From positions 1 through 48,909 of the forward strand of contig NZ_BASE01000124.1 in the NCBI RefSeq assembly GCF_000813125.1: a stretch of DNA of 48,909 nt. Reading direction: 5' to 3'. This document shows positions 8,603-16,764 of this stretch, in pieces. A program made the position numbers and the translations under genes. The notes under the pieces were generated by a model, which did no database searches, was not told the DNA's origin, and saw only the letters and a program-made list of their open reading frames with translations. Every line of letters begins with the position of its first letter. Within the stretch, counting starts at the first letter, position 1. The stretch is from Mesobacillus selenatarsenatis SF-1 (GTDB lineage Bacteria > Bacillota > Bacilli > Bacillales > Cytobacillaceae).

Positions 8603-10997
8603 TGTTCCCCAATTCAAAAATGCTTTCTTGAAAAAACTCGAGATGATGTTTGGAACCAGCTTTGAAGAAAGCACGAGCCGGGAGCAGTTCCAGACTCTCG
8701 GGCATATGATCAGGGAGCATGTGAGTTCTGATTGGATCAAAACAAACGAACTATATCGTGCCGGAGCGAAAAAGCAGGTCTATTACTTGTCGATCGAGTT
8801 TCTGCTGGGCCGGCTTCTGAGGCATAACCTCATCAATTTAGGAGTGGAAAAAGTGGTCTGTGAAGGGCTCGGGGAGCTGGGCATTGAGCTGGATCAGCTG
8901 GAGGAAATCGAGGCGGATGCCGGGCTTGGCAATGGCGGACTCGGCCGCCTGGCTGCCTGTTTCCTTGATTCCCTTGCTTCTCTTGACCTGCCGGGACATG
9001 GCTGCGGGATTCGCTATAAACATGGACTATTTGAGCAGAAAATAGTGGATGGTTATCAAGTGGAGCTTCCTGAGCAATGGCTTAGGCATGGCCATGTATG
9101 GGAAATACGCAAAACGGATGATGCAGTCGAGGTCCCGTTCTGGGGTGAAATTGAAAGCAGGATGGAGAATGGGCGGCTTGTATTCAGGCATCTGAACGCT
9201 GAGACAATCATGGCAGTACCATATGACTTGCCTGTCATCGGCTATGAGACCCAGACTGTAAATACATTGAGGCTGTGGAATGCCGAGCCATCCAGGTTCC
9301 CGGCAAATGCGGATATTTTTAAATACAAAAAGGATACCGAATCGGTTTCTGAATTCCTATATCCGGATGATACGCATGATGATGGGAAAATCCTTCGTCT
9401 CAAACAGCAATATTTCCTGGTCGCATCCAGCTTGAAGGCGATTGTGAATTCTTTTAAAAAGAAGAATAAGAGTTTGCTAGAGTTTCATGATTATGTGAGC
9501 ATCCATATTAATGACACGCACCCTGCGATTGCCGTTCCTGAACTGATGAGAATATTGATGGATGAGGAAGGCCTTGGGTGGGGCGATGCCTGGGACATCA
9601 CCGTGCAGACGCTTTCCTATACGAACCATACGACACTGGCGGAGGCGCTGGAGAGGTGGCCAATCCGGATCTTCAAGCCGCTGCTGCCGCGTATTTTCAT
9701 GATCGTCGAGGAAATCAATGAGCGCTTCTGCAAGCAGGTTTGGGAGCAGTATCCTGGCGACTGGGGCAGGGTTGAAAGTATGGCGATCATCGCCCATGAC
9801 GAAGTGCGTATGGCGCCGCTGGCCATTGTCGGAAGCCACAGTGTCAACGGAGTTGCCCAGCTTCACACGGAGATCTTGAAAAACCGGGAGATGAACCTTT
9901 TTTATCAGTTTTATCCTGAACGGTTTAACAACAAAACAAATGGGATCACCCACCGCCGCTGGCTGCTGAAAGCGAATCCTGGCCTGTCGGGATTGATTAC
10001 AGATGCTATAGGTGGTAGTGACTGGGTTTCTTCTCCTCAAAAGTTAGAGGAGTTAATGCGGTTTAAGGACGACTCCGCTTTCCTTGAAAAATTGCATGAT
10101 ATAAAGCAGGCAAACAAAGAGCGCCTGGCAAAGCGGATTTTGGATAAAACGGGGATACAGGTTGATACGGAATCGATTTTTGACGTACAGGTAAAAAGGC
10201 TTCATGCTTATAAGCGGCAGCTGCTGAATGTATTGCACATCATGCATCTGTATAATGCTTTGAAAAAGGATCCCGAAGCATTGCTTTATCCGCGCACATT
10301 TATTTTTGGGGCAAAGGCTTCTCCAGGTTATTATTTTGCCAAAAAGGTCATTAAGTTGATTAACTGTGTGGCTGATAAGGTGAATAATGATCCCGCAACG
10401 AATGGTAAGCTGAAGGTCGTTTTCCTTGAAAACTACCGCGTTTCCCTGGCCGAGGATATTTTTCCGGCTGCGGATATCAGTGAACAAATCTCAACCGCAA
10501 GCAAAGAAGCTTCTGGTACAGGGAATATGAAGTTCATGATGAACGGAGCAATGACACTTGGGACGCTGGATGGTGCCAATGTAGAAATAACCGATTTGGT
10601 CGGCAGGGAAAATATCTTCCTATTCGGGTTGACGGCAGAAGAAGTGCTAGATTACCAGCATAATGGCGGCTACCATTCGCTCGAATATTATCACCATGAT
10701 GAGCGGATCCGGGGAGTGGTCGACCAGCTGGTCAATGGATTCTTCCCAGACACGGAAAACCACTTTAATGAAATCTATGATACCTTGCTTGGCCATAACG
10801 ATCAGTACTTCGTATTGAGGGATTTTGCTTCGTATGCAGAGGCACACCAGGAGATCAGCCGGAGTTATTTGGATCGAAATGCATGGCTGCAAAAGAGTCT
10901 GGTTAATATTGCGAAGTCAGGTTATTTCTCCAGTGACAGGACCATTATGGAATATGCGGATCAAATCTGGAAGGTACAATCTGCTTTAAAAGTTTAA
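8592..10997 (+). CDS. glgP: Glycogen phosphorylase
   Basis: Releases glucose-1-phosphate from glycogen ends; a PLP enzyme of family GT35. Seen: [46 protein letters not shown], and the PLP-lysine motif [16 protein letters not shown] with Lys at about residue 647. 801 aa, close to other Bacillus GlgP. Start ATG 8592 has AAGGAG eight bases upstream; the in-frame GTG at 8583 overlaps that ribosome site and is unlikely. Last gene of the operon, followed by a strong terminator. Confidence 0.97.
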   Translation: MFSSVPQFKNAFLKKLEMMFGTSFEESTSREQFQTLGHMIREHVSSDWIKTNELYRAGAKKQVYYLSIEFLLGRLLRHNLINLGVEKVVCEGLGELGIELDQLEEIEADAGLGNGGLGRLAACFLDSLASLDLPGHGCGIRYKHGLFEQKIVDGYQVELPEQWLRHGHVWEIRKTDDAVEVPFWGEIESRMENGRLVFRHLNAETIMAVPYDLPVIGYETQTVNTLRLWNAEPSRFPANADIFKYKKDTESVSEFLYPDDTHDDGKILRLKQQYFLVASSLKAIVNSFKKKNKSLLEFHDYVSIHINDTHPAIAVPELMRILMDEEGLGWGDAWDITVQTLSYTNHTTLAEALERWPIRIFKPLLPRIFMIVEEINERFCKQVWEQYPGDWGRVESMAIIAHDEVRMAPLAIVGSHSVNGVAQLHTEILKNREMNLFYQFYPERFNNKTNGITHRRWLLKANPGLSGLITDAIGGSDWVSSPQKLEELMRFKDDSAFLEKLHDIKQANKERLAKRILDKTGIQVDTESIFDVQVKRLHAYKRQLLNVLHIMHLYNALKKDPEALLYPRTFIFGAKASPGYYFAKKVIKLINCVADKVNNDPATNGKLKVVFLENYRVSLAEDIFPAADISEQISTASKEASGTGNMKFMMNGAMTLGTLDGANVEITDLVGRENIFLFGLTAEEVLDYQHNGGYHSLEYYHHDERIRGVVDQLVNGFFPDTENHFNEIYDTLLGHNDQYFVLRDFASYAEAHQEISRSYLDRNAWLQKSLVNIAKSGYFSSDRTIMEYADQIWKVQSALKV

Positions 10998-11005
10998 AAA
11001 GCTTT

Positions 11006-11035
11006 AGGCCAAATCTGAGACGATTTGGCCTTTTT
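11006..11035 (+). terminator. Terminator of glgBCDAP
   Basis: Perfect ten-base-pair stem AGGCCAAATC/GATTTGGCCT around TGAGAC with a T run, nine bases after the glgP stop. Confidence 0.93.
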
Positions 11036-11134
11036 GCTATGTCGGTGGATGAAAAGCAGAACGCGAGATGAGCATGAAGGCGGATCTAGTTGGCCGAGGT
11101 GGTATTGCAATCTTAACGAAGGGACCCTAGAGAG

Positions 11135-11260
11135 GTTTTATTAGCTTAAAGAGGACGCGGAATATAAACCTTCAGTTAGAAAGATTCTATAAGCCCAAAA
11201 AGCGGCAGAAGGGGCGAAAAGGTCTTATAGAAAGATTCTATTAGCAAAACGAGGCCATGA
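11135..11260. repeat. Local ~50-bp spaced intergenic repeat, three copies
   Basis: Variants of TTYTAT(T/A)AGC-N2-AAA-RGG recur with cores at 11140, 11189 and 11240 (spacing 49 and 51). Copies two and three carry an identical TAGAAAGATTCTAT (11177-11190 and 11228-11241), itself an inverted repeat TAGAA-AGA-TTCTA. Lies between the convergent glgP and the transporter gene, after the terminator. No coding frame of note in the gap 11036-11328. Confidence 0.7.
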
Positions 11261-11328
11261 AACCAATAAGGTAAACAGAAAGCATTTCAATGCCTCAATA
11301 AGTGTAGATGCTGGCGCGGCCACTCTCT

Positions 11329-12201
11329 CTATAAGATCAACAAAGCGGTTCCAATCGTGATCAGTACAGCACCTGCAACGGTAGATTTTGTTGGTTTTTC
11401 TTTTAAAATGATAAAGCTCAGGATCATCGTCAATACGACGCTGAATTTGTCAATTGGATTGACAATGCTCACTTTGCCGATTGCCAGTGCTGCAAAATAA
11501 CATAACCATGAGAAACCAGTTGCTGCGCCGGACAGGATCAGGAATATGTAAGATTTCCTGGAGATTTTCGTGAGTTCCTTCACAGTCCCCTGGAAAAACA
11601 CAATTCCCCAGGCAAAAATAATGATTACCACTGTTCTGATGAAGGTGGCCACATTTGAATCAACATCTTCAATCCCGATTTTTGCGAGGATATTGGTCAG
11701 GGCTGCAAATATTGCTGACATGATAGCGAGAAAAATATATGATTTGGTGTTGAAAACCTTTTTTTCCTGCTTTTTCTTCTTTTTGTCTTTTCCAATCAGC
11801 ACAAAGGTTCCAATAGATATAATGACACCACCAGCGACAACAGGCATTGTCGCAGGCTCCCTTAATACTATAAAAGATAACACAATCGTCAATACGACAC
11901 TGGCCTTATCAATCGGGACTACTTTGGATACATCCCCAATTTGGATCGCTTTAAAAAAGGCAAGCCATGAAAGGCCGGTCGTCAATCCTGAAAGGACCAG
12001 GAAAATGAATGATTTCGTTGACAATGTGGTTATGTTTCCGGTTTGCCCAGTGATCACAACCATCAGGTAGGCCATGATCACAACGACTATCGTCCTGACG
12101 GCAGTTGCCAGGTTTGAATCGACATCCTCGATTCCGATTTTAGCGAGAATAGCAGTAAAGGAAGCAAATAGCGCAGCTAGTAAGGCTAAAATGATACTCA
12201 T
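11329..12201 (-). CDS. EamA/DMT-family membrane transporter
   Basis: Ten-helix inner-membrane transporter of the drug/metabolite superfamily (EamA), substrate unknown. Two EamA domains of five helices each (about residues 1-135 and 150-290) are strikingly alike: both begin with a helix followed by ILAKIGIEDVDSN, continue with AT-RT in an isoleucine-valine-rich helix, and later carry KSFIFLVLSG or KSYIFLILSG. A lysine-rich cytoplasmic linker (KDKKKKKQEKK) joins them. Start ATG with GGAG seven bases upstream. Monocistronic, convergent with glgP. Confidence 0.9.
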   Translation of the reverse strand: MSIILALLAALFASFTAILAKIGIEDVDSNLATAVRTIVVVIMAYLMVVITGQTGNITTLSTKSFIFLVLSGLTTGLSWLAFFKAIQIGDVSKVVPIDKASVVLTIVLSFIVLREPATMPVVAGGVIISIGTFVLIGKDKKKKKQEKKVFNTKSYIFLAIMSAIFAALTNILAKIGIEDVDSNVATFIRTVVIIIFAWGIVFFQGTVKELTKISRKSYIFLILSGAATGFSWLCYFAALAIGKVSIVNPIDKFSVVLTMILSFIILKEKPTKSTVAGAVLITIGTALLIL

Positions 12202-12343
12202 CGTTTATCTCCATTTCTAATAAGGTACTCTTAGTTTGGTAAACTGCAGTGGGAATATGCCTGTCCTTCAATCGAACAATGTACGTTACTTAGGTACTGG
12301 GCATACGATAGGTTGATAAAACCTGTGAAGGGAATGAAGCAAA

Positions 12344-13225
12344 TTGTATAACGTTCCATCCTATTCCTATCCATATTATGTTGATTCCTCATCATACAGC
12401 CCAAGAACCAGCCAAAATAGCCATCAGCAAGTACTTGAAGTTCTGCTTGCTGGGATAAAAGGGGAAGCTTCAGCAGTTGATTTTTACAGTCGCCTGGCGC
12501 AGTCAGCACCGAATCAAAGGCATAAGAAAGCGATACAGCAGGCTTTGGAGGATAAGCAAGTCCACTTAAAACAATTTACCGATCTTTTTGTCACACTTAC
12601 GGGACAAACGCCGCAGTATCAGATTGAACAAGTGAATTTTCGCTCTTATCAGGAAGGCCTGCAAAAGGCATATGAAGCAGAAGTAGAAGATTATCATGAA
12701 TATCGAAACAGTTATTTGCTGACTCAGTATCTTCCGGTAGGGAATGTCTTCTTTAGGGCATTTGCGGATGAAATCGAGCATGCAACAAGATTTGGCTGTT
12801 TAAGGCAAGAAGGGCACAGGCCATTAATGGATAATGGAAAGCAGCCTTTTATCATAAATATTGAAGACGCTACCTTGCAAAACGAAACATTCCGTACAGC
12901 GATTTGGACAGGGAACAAGCTTCAGGTGACAGTGATGAGCATCGATGTCGGTGAAGATATTGGTCTGGAGGTCCATGAAACCGGTGATCAGTTCATCCGA
13001 GTAGAAGAAGGAGAAGCGCTTGTACAAATGGGGGACAGCAAAGATAACCTCGATTTTGAGTCCAGGGTATCTGATGACTTTGCAATTATGATTCCTGAAG
13101 GAAAGTGGCATAATGTCACCAATATAGGTGATACAAAACTTAAAGTATATGTGATTTACGCTCCACCTGAGCATCCATTCGGAACGGTCCACGAAACAAA
13201 AGCAGATGCTGAAGCTGCCGAGTAA
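12344..13225 (+). CDS. Ferritin-like domain / cupin fusion protein
   Basis: Residues 25-155 form a helical ferritin-like domain with acidic and His ligand candidates (KGEASAVDFY, LEDKQVHLKQF, EAEVEDYHEY, ADEIEHATRFG). After a linker, residues 170-280 are a cupin (GLEVHETGDQFIRVEEGEAL, then IPEGKWHNVTN) with His and Glu in metal-binding positions. A di-iron N domain plus mononuclear-metal cupin suggests an oxidative or metal role, but substrate is unknown. Start is TTG with AAGGGA ten bases upstream; no ATG is available in frame. Followed by its own terminator. Confidence 0.8.
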   Translation: MYNVPSYSYPYYVDSSSYSPRTSQNSHQQVLEVLLAGIKGEASAVDFYSRLAQSAPNQRHKKAIQQALEDKQVHLKQFTDLFVTLTGQTPQYQIEQVNFRSYQEGLQKAYEAEVEDYHEYRNSYLLTQYLPVGNVFFRAFADEIEHATRFGCLRQEGHRPLMDNGKQPFIINIEDATLQNETFRTAIWTGNKLQVTVMSIDVGEDIGLEVHETGDQFIRVEEGEALVQMGDSKDNLDFESRVSDDFAIMIPEGKWHNVTNIGDTKLKVYVIYAPPEHPFGTVHETKADAEAAE

Positions 13226-13239
13226 ATATTGAATACAGG

Positions 13240-13268
13240 GATTGGAGGTGATACTCCAATCTTTTTTT
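13240..13268 (+). terminator. Terminator after ferritin-cupin gene
   Basis: Perfect stem GATTGGAG/CTCCAATC with a six-base loop and a seven-base T run. Confidence 0.9.
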
Positions 13269-13378
13269 ATTTTCCGTATAATATCAACATTTTTTGGGCA
13301 CTAATCGTGATAGTATGTATTCTTCTAAGAGGGTGTTTTTAGTTAAAAAAAGAAAACAAGAATTTATTTATCGCAGGC

Positions 13379-13786
13379 TTGATCCTGGGATTAGGATTGT
13401 TGGGCGCGATAGATGGAATAGTGTTCCACCAGCTGCTCCAGTGGCATCATATGGTTCTTAGCGATAATATTCAGTTGGAGATTTTTACAGACGGCTTATT
13501 CACTGCATTGTTTTCTGCAAAGCTCCTCTGGGGCGGAGTGAAAATTTTTCAGGATGCGCGAAAGAATCAGCTTGGATACAGCTGGAGAATTTTCCTTGGA
13601 GGGATATTCATCGGCGGCGGAGCGTTTAATCTCGTTGAAGGAATTGTAGATCATCATATCCTGCAAGTGCATCGGGTCAAACCATTGGCAGAAAATCCTT
13701 TAATGTACGACCTGGCATTTTTGGCGATTGGTGCTTTGTTAGTGGTCATTGGGTTTATGATCAAGCGGCTGGAACAGAATGCGTAA
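13379..13786 (+). CDS. DUF2243 family membrane protein, start uncertain
   Basis: Four predicted helices with the family signature IDGIVFHQLLQWHH and a second DHHILQVHRVK segment; the paired His suggest a metal or haem-related role, not established. The only canonical in-frame start is TTG 13379, but this falls inside the first helix. The open frame continues upstream to 13343 (LKKENKNLFIAG) without ATG, GTG or TTG. A GTG at 13333 in another frame would join if the A-run at 13345-13351 were one base shorter. Either a frameshift, a lost start, or a non-canonical start. Followed 16 bases later by the next gene, probably in one transcript. Confidence 0.8.
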   Translation: MILGLGLLGAIDGIVFHQLLQWHHMVLSDNIQLEIFTDGLFTALFSAKLLWGGVKIFQDARKNQLGYSWRIFLGGIFIGGGAFNLVEGIVDHHILQVHRVKPLAENPLMYDLAFLAIGALLVVIGFMIKRLEQNA

Positions 13787-13802
13787 AGGTGAGGTGTAGA
13801 AA

Positions 13803-14351
13803 TTGAAAAGGTTGAGAAGCTTTTTAGTCTTTTTCATACCATTCATCGTGTTCTTTTTTTATTTTACGAGTAATAATGAGCACAATCCTTCAAGTGCCAA
13901 TGCATCAAAAAATCATATGGGTCATGGTATTGTAGAGATTCCAGAAGAATATCAAATTCCTACTGTTGATGTGAACGTGAAGCAAGATCCATCCGGTACG
14001 TGGCTATTGAAGGTAAAGACAGAGCACTTTATGTTCGCTCCGGAGAAGGTAGGGGTAAAAACGCCAAGCTATAATGAAGGACATGCCCACTTATACATCA
14101 ATGGGAAAAAGATCAATCGGCTGTATGGAGAATACTACAACCTTGGTGACTTGAAGAAGGGGAAGAATGAAATAATGGTTACACTCAATTCCAATAATCA
14201 TGGAATATTGGCTTATAGAGGGAAGCCAATCAGTAGTAATGTAGTTGTGGAAAACGGAAAGTTAATGGAATGGTGTAACAAGCATCGCGCACCAATTATG
14301 TCCCTGGCCGAGCGTATTGGTGCCCTGTTTTCGGAAAATATTGATATTTAG
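13803..14351 (+). CDS. Membrane-anchored extracytoplasmic protein of unknown function
   Basis: 182 aa. N-terminal signal anchor (FLVFFIPFIVFFFYF) without lipobox, then an extracytoplasmic beta-type domain (residues 50-155) with EGHAHLYINGKKINRLYGEY and NSNNHGILAYRGKPI; His residues in NHMGHG and GHAHLY could bind metal. I do not recognise a characterised family. TTG start behind AGGTG, 16 bases after the DUF2243 gene, so probably co-transcribed. The last 12 or so residues (ERIGALFSENIDI) are coded by the first copy of an intergenic repeat whose further copies follow the stop, so the original C terminus may have been replaced. Confidence 0.75.
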   Translation: MKRLRSFLVFFIPFIVFFFYFTSNNEHNPSSANASKNHMGHGIVEIPEEYQIPTVDVNVKQDPSGTWLLKVKTEHFMFAPEKVGVKTPSYNEGHAHLYINGKKINRLYGEYYNLGDLKKGKNEIMVTLNSNNHGILAYRGKPISSNVVVENGKLMEWCNKHRAPIMSLAERIGALFSENIDI

Positions 14352-14535
14352 GTATCCAATCGAGCGTATTGGTGCCCTGACTCTCGGAAAATGTTGATAT
14401 TTAGGTAACCAATCGGCCTAATTGGTGCCCTGTTTTTCGGAAATATTGATATTTAGGTAACCAATCGACTTTATTGGTGTACATATTTTCCAAAGATTTG
14501 CGATTATCGTCTCCAATCAGCTTTATTAGCACCTA
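14300..14535. repeat. 52-bp tandem repeat with CCAAT/ATTGG palindromes
   Basis: ATTGGTGCCCTG occurs at 14316, 14368 and 14421, and a diverged copy (TTATTGGTGTAC) at 14471, giving spacings of 52, 53 and 52. Each unit also carries GGAAA-ATTGATATTTAGGTA. In most units CCAAT faces ATTGG across 7 bases (for example CCAATCGACTTTATTGG), so each can form a hairpin. A fifth weak unit near 14512 reads CCAATCAGCTTTATTAGC. The first unit lies inside the upstream coding sequence. Confidence 0.85.
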
Positions 14536-14582
14536 TTTTACATAATGTCACAATTTTGTTGCCAAAAAGGAAAAATCCCTTC

Positions 14583-14622
14583 CAAAAAACAGCCTCAGTC
14601 CCAAAAGTGAACTGAGGCTGTT
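14583..14622 (-). terminator. Terminator of yteA
   Basis: Read on the minus strand, ACAGCCTCAGT pairs with ACTGAGGCTGT and is followed by TTTTTT, directly after the yteA stop. Confidence 0.9.
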
Positions 14623-14626
14623 TTCC

Positions 14627-15391
14627 TTATTCATTTTTCTTTTTGTCATCATTAATATAACTGTCTCCCTCTTTATAAGGGATATCTCCAAGCTCGGACT
14701 CGATTCCGGCTTCGTCCAGCATTTCCTCGTATTCCTCTTCGGTATCACTCTGGAATACTTGTCGGTCATCACCTTCAATGTCAGTGGCGCTGAAGGATTC
14801 ATAGTCTTCCGTGAACCCTTTTTCTTTTTCATTATCAATGTAGAGCTTATTGTAGTCTTCATGATCTCCAGTAAGATCAGAAGGTGTTTCAGATGTACCG
14901 AACTCGGCTACATCATTGAAGCTGTTCCTGTTGTCGGTCATTTCTTCGTTTTGCCTGCGATCGAAGTCGGCTTCATGGGTATATTCAAGAACATCTTCTT
15001 CAGCTGGACGGTCATTTGAAAGAGTTTGTTCGGCAGAGTGCTCGACGCAATATAAAGTATAAGGTACGGCTTCAAGTCGCTCAAAAGGAATCTCTTTCCC
15101 GCATTCCGCACATTTTCCGTAGGTGCCATCCTCGAATGATTTAAGAGCGCTATTAACTTTTTCAATCTGGTCATCATGATGCTCGTCCATCGCCAGATTT
15201 TTGCTGCGCTCAAACAGCTCTGTCCCGCTGTCAGCAGGATGATTATCGTAGGAAGAAAGTTCTCCTGTCGCTTCACGCTGGCTGCCCTCGAGATAGCCTT
15301 CCTCTTCATTGTTTTTTATTTGTGAAATTAGCGTTTCTTTTTCATCTATAAGCGTTTGCTTTAGTTGACTTAGCTGGTCATTTGTCAGCAT
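14627..15391 (-). CDS. yteA: YteA, TraR/DksA-type C4 zinc-finger protein
   Basis: 254 aa. N-terminal coiled coil (residues 1-85, LKQTLIDEKETLISQI) and a DksA/TraR-like zinc finger at about 92-117 (CAECGKEI, then TLYCVEH, where the fourth ligand is His instead of Cys). It also has a long acidic C-terminal tail (residues 130-254, rich in D and E). DksA-like proteins act at the RNA polymerase secondary channel; for YteA that role is inferred only. Monocistronic, convergent with the preceding gene, and next to menA. Confidence 0.88.
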   Translation of the reverse strand: MLTNDQLSQLKQTLIDEKETLISQIKNNEEEGYLEGSQREATGELSSYDNHPADSGTELFERSKNLAMDEHHDDQIEKVNSALKSFEDGTYGKCAECGKEIPFERLEAVPYTLYCVEHSAEQTLSNDRPAEEDVLEYTHEADFDRRQNEEMTDNRNSFNDVAEFGTSETPSDLTGDHEDYNKLYIDNEKEKGFTEDYESFSATDIEGDDRQVFQSDTEEEYEEMLDEAGIESELGDIPYKEGDSYINDDKKKNE

Positions 15392-15461
15392 ATTTACACA
15401 TCCTTAGTTTTAATTCGGCGTCATACGTACTAAATACCCGCTCGTGATTTTAAGAAACATA

Positions 15462-15490
15462 GAAAAAGCTTCCGCCAAAGGCAGAAGCTT
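15462..15490 (-). terminator. Terminator of menA
   Basis: On the minus strand AAGCTTCTGCC pairs with GGCGGAAGCTT (one mismatch) around TTT, followed by TTTTT; 11 bases after the menA stop. Confidence 0.88.
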
Positions 15491-15501
15491 CTCAAGTGAA
15501 A

Positions 15502-16434
15502 TTATATTAAACTGATGAAAATGCCTACAGATAAAAGTAATCCGAAAATGGTATTGGTCTTTGCTGTCGCTGCCATTGCCGGCATCATTTGCAATGGATT
15601 TGATTTCCCGATGAAGCCTTTCGTTGCTTTTACAGCCTTAGGAATGCTGAGGGCAACAATCGCAAGCCATGGCGAAACGACTCCAGCAATGATTAAGCCG
15701 ATTACCCACGCGTAGGATACAATGAACATACCCGCGAGCAGCCTGATAGCACCATTTCGTCCAAGCAGGATAGCCAGTGTTTTCCGGCCGAATTCCTTGT
15801 CGCCATCAAGGTCTCTAATATTATTCGCAAGCAAAATCGCGCCGACTAGCAAAAAGCTAGGAATAGAAACAAGTACACTTGTAGGAGTTACCGTGCCAGT
15901 CTGGATGTAGAAGGAAATCAGGATGATCAACACGCCCATGAAAAATCCTGCGACAAGCTCACCGAAAGGAGTGTAGGCAATTGGCAATGGACCGCCTGTG
16001 TAAAGATAACCAGCAGCAAGGGAAACGACACCGACAGCAGCGACCCACCAGCTAGTACTCATGCAAATATAAATGCCAAGAAGGACTGAAATTCCATAAA
16101 GGCCAAACGCCAGATTCAAGACCGTTTTAGGCTTAATGCCATGGCGGACGATCGCTCCGCCGATCCCAACGGAATTTTCATTATCAAGTCCACGTTTAAA
16201 ATCATAATACTCATTGAACATATTCGTTGCTGCCTGGATTAGCAGGCTTGCTATTAACATCGCGAGGAAGATTCCCCAATGGATTCCACCGCTGTATTCT
16301 ATCGCTAAAGCAGTCCCCAAAAGGACAGGGGCAAATGCGGCAGTCAAAGTGTGCGGCCGTGTAAGCTGCCACCAGACTCTCCAGTCTGCGCCATTGACTG
16401 CTGGTGAAGAACTAGGCTGTAGCTGTGGTTGCAT
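15502..16434 (-). CDS. menA: 1,4-dihydroxy-2-naphthoate polyprenyltransferase
   Basis: Membrane UbiA-type prenyltransferase that joins DHNA to the polyprenyl chain to make demethylmenaquinone. About nine helices; first Asp-rich motif NMFNEYYDFKRGLDNEN (residues 67-83) and second NNIRDLDGDKEFGRKTLA (residues 204-221), both for Mg-diphosphate. 310 aa, normal. ATG start with GGGAGAG upstream. Divergent from menF, so the membrane and soluble steps of menaquinone synthesis share one intergenic region. Confidence 0.96.
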   Translation of the reverse strand: MQPQLQPSSSPAVNGADWRVWWQLTRPHTLTAAFAPVLLGTALAIEYSGGIHWGIFLAMLIASLLIQAATNMFNEYYDFKRGLDNENSVGIGGAIVRHGIKPKTVLNLAFGLYGISVLLGIYICMSTSWWVAAVGVVSLAAGYLYTGGPLPIAYTPFGELVAGFFMGVLIILISFYIQTGTVTPTSVLVSIPSFLLVGAILLANNIRDLDGDKEFGRKTLAILLGRNGAIRLLAGMFIVSYAWVIGLIIAGVVSPWLAIVALSIPKAVKATKGFIGKSNPLQMMPAMAATAKTNTIFGLLLSVGIFISLI

Positions 16435-16476
16435 AACTAATTCTCTCCCTTATATATCAATCTATCAAACCTTTAT

Positions 16477-16505
16477 ATTTTATCTAAAAGAACCAAAATT
16501 GTCAA
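16477..16505 (-). promoter_or_regulatory. menA sigma-A promoter
   Basis: On the minus strand TTGACA (16500-16505) and TAAAAT (16477-16482) are separated by exactly 17 bases, about 45 bases upstream of the menA start. Near-consensus. Confidence 0.8.
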
Positions 16506-16589
16506 AAAGACCTTTCATATCTAGGCTAAATTACCTTACAATTAATAGTGTAGATATTCACATATACACTGTCAATTAGTATTTTCACG

Positions 16590-16644
16590 TATAATGAGGA
16601 TGGATTTTCCAGATTGTCTCAGCTGTTTGCGTGTAATATATAAT
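16590..16644 (+). promoter_or_regulatory. Candidate menF promoters
   Basis: Two TATAAT boxes face menF, at 16590-16595 and 16639-16644. Neither has a good -35: TTGTCT at 16614-16619 is 19 bases before the second box. Just upstream AGTGTA (16547-16552) and TACACT (16565-16570) form an inverted repeat that could be an operator. The 330-base gap 16435-16764 otherwise shows only a weak AACAG/CTGTT hairpin near menF. Confidence 0.4.
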
Positions 16645-16764
16645 AAGGATGATAATAGGTTAGGAAAGCCCGCCATTATTGACATCGTGATGTATGAGGT
16701 GTATCTTAAAATAAGCTTTAAAACGTGTGATAACAGATGAGAGGCTGTTATTGGGGGGATATTT

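Noticed and set aside
9477-10040. 187-codon frame antisense to glgP
   Set aside because: Lies fully inside a well-supported gene on the other strand, with no ribosome site or recognisable domain. The same holds for the other antisense frames of 60-160 codons.
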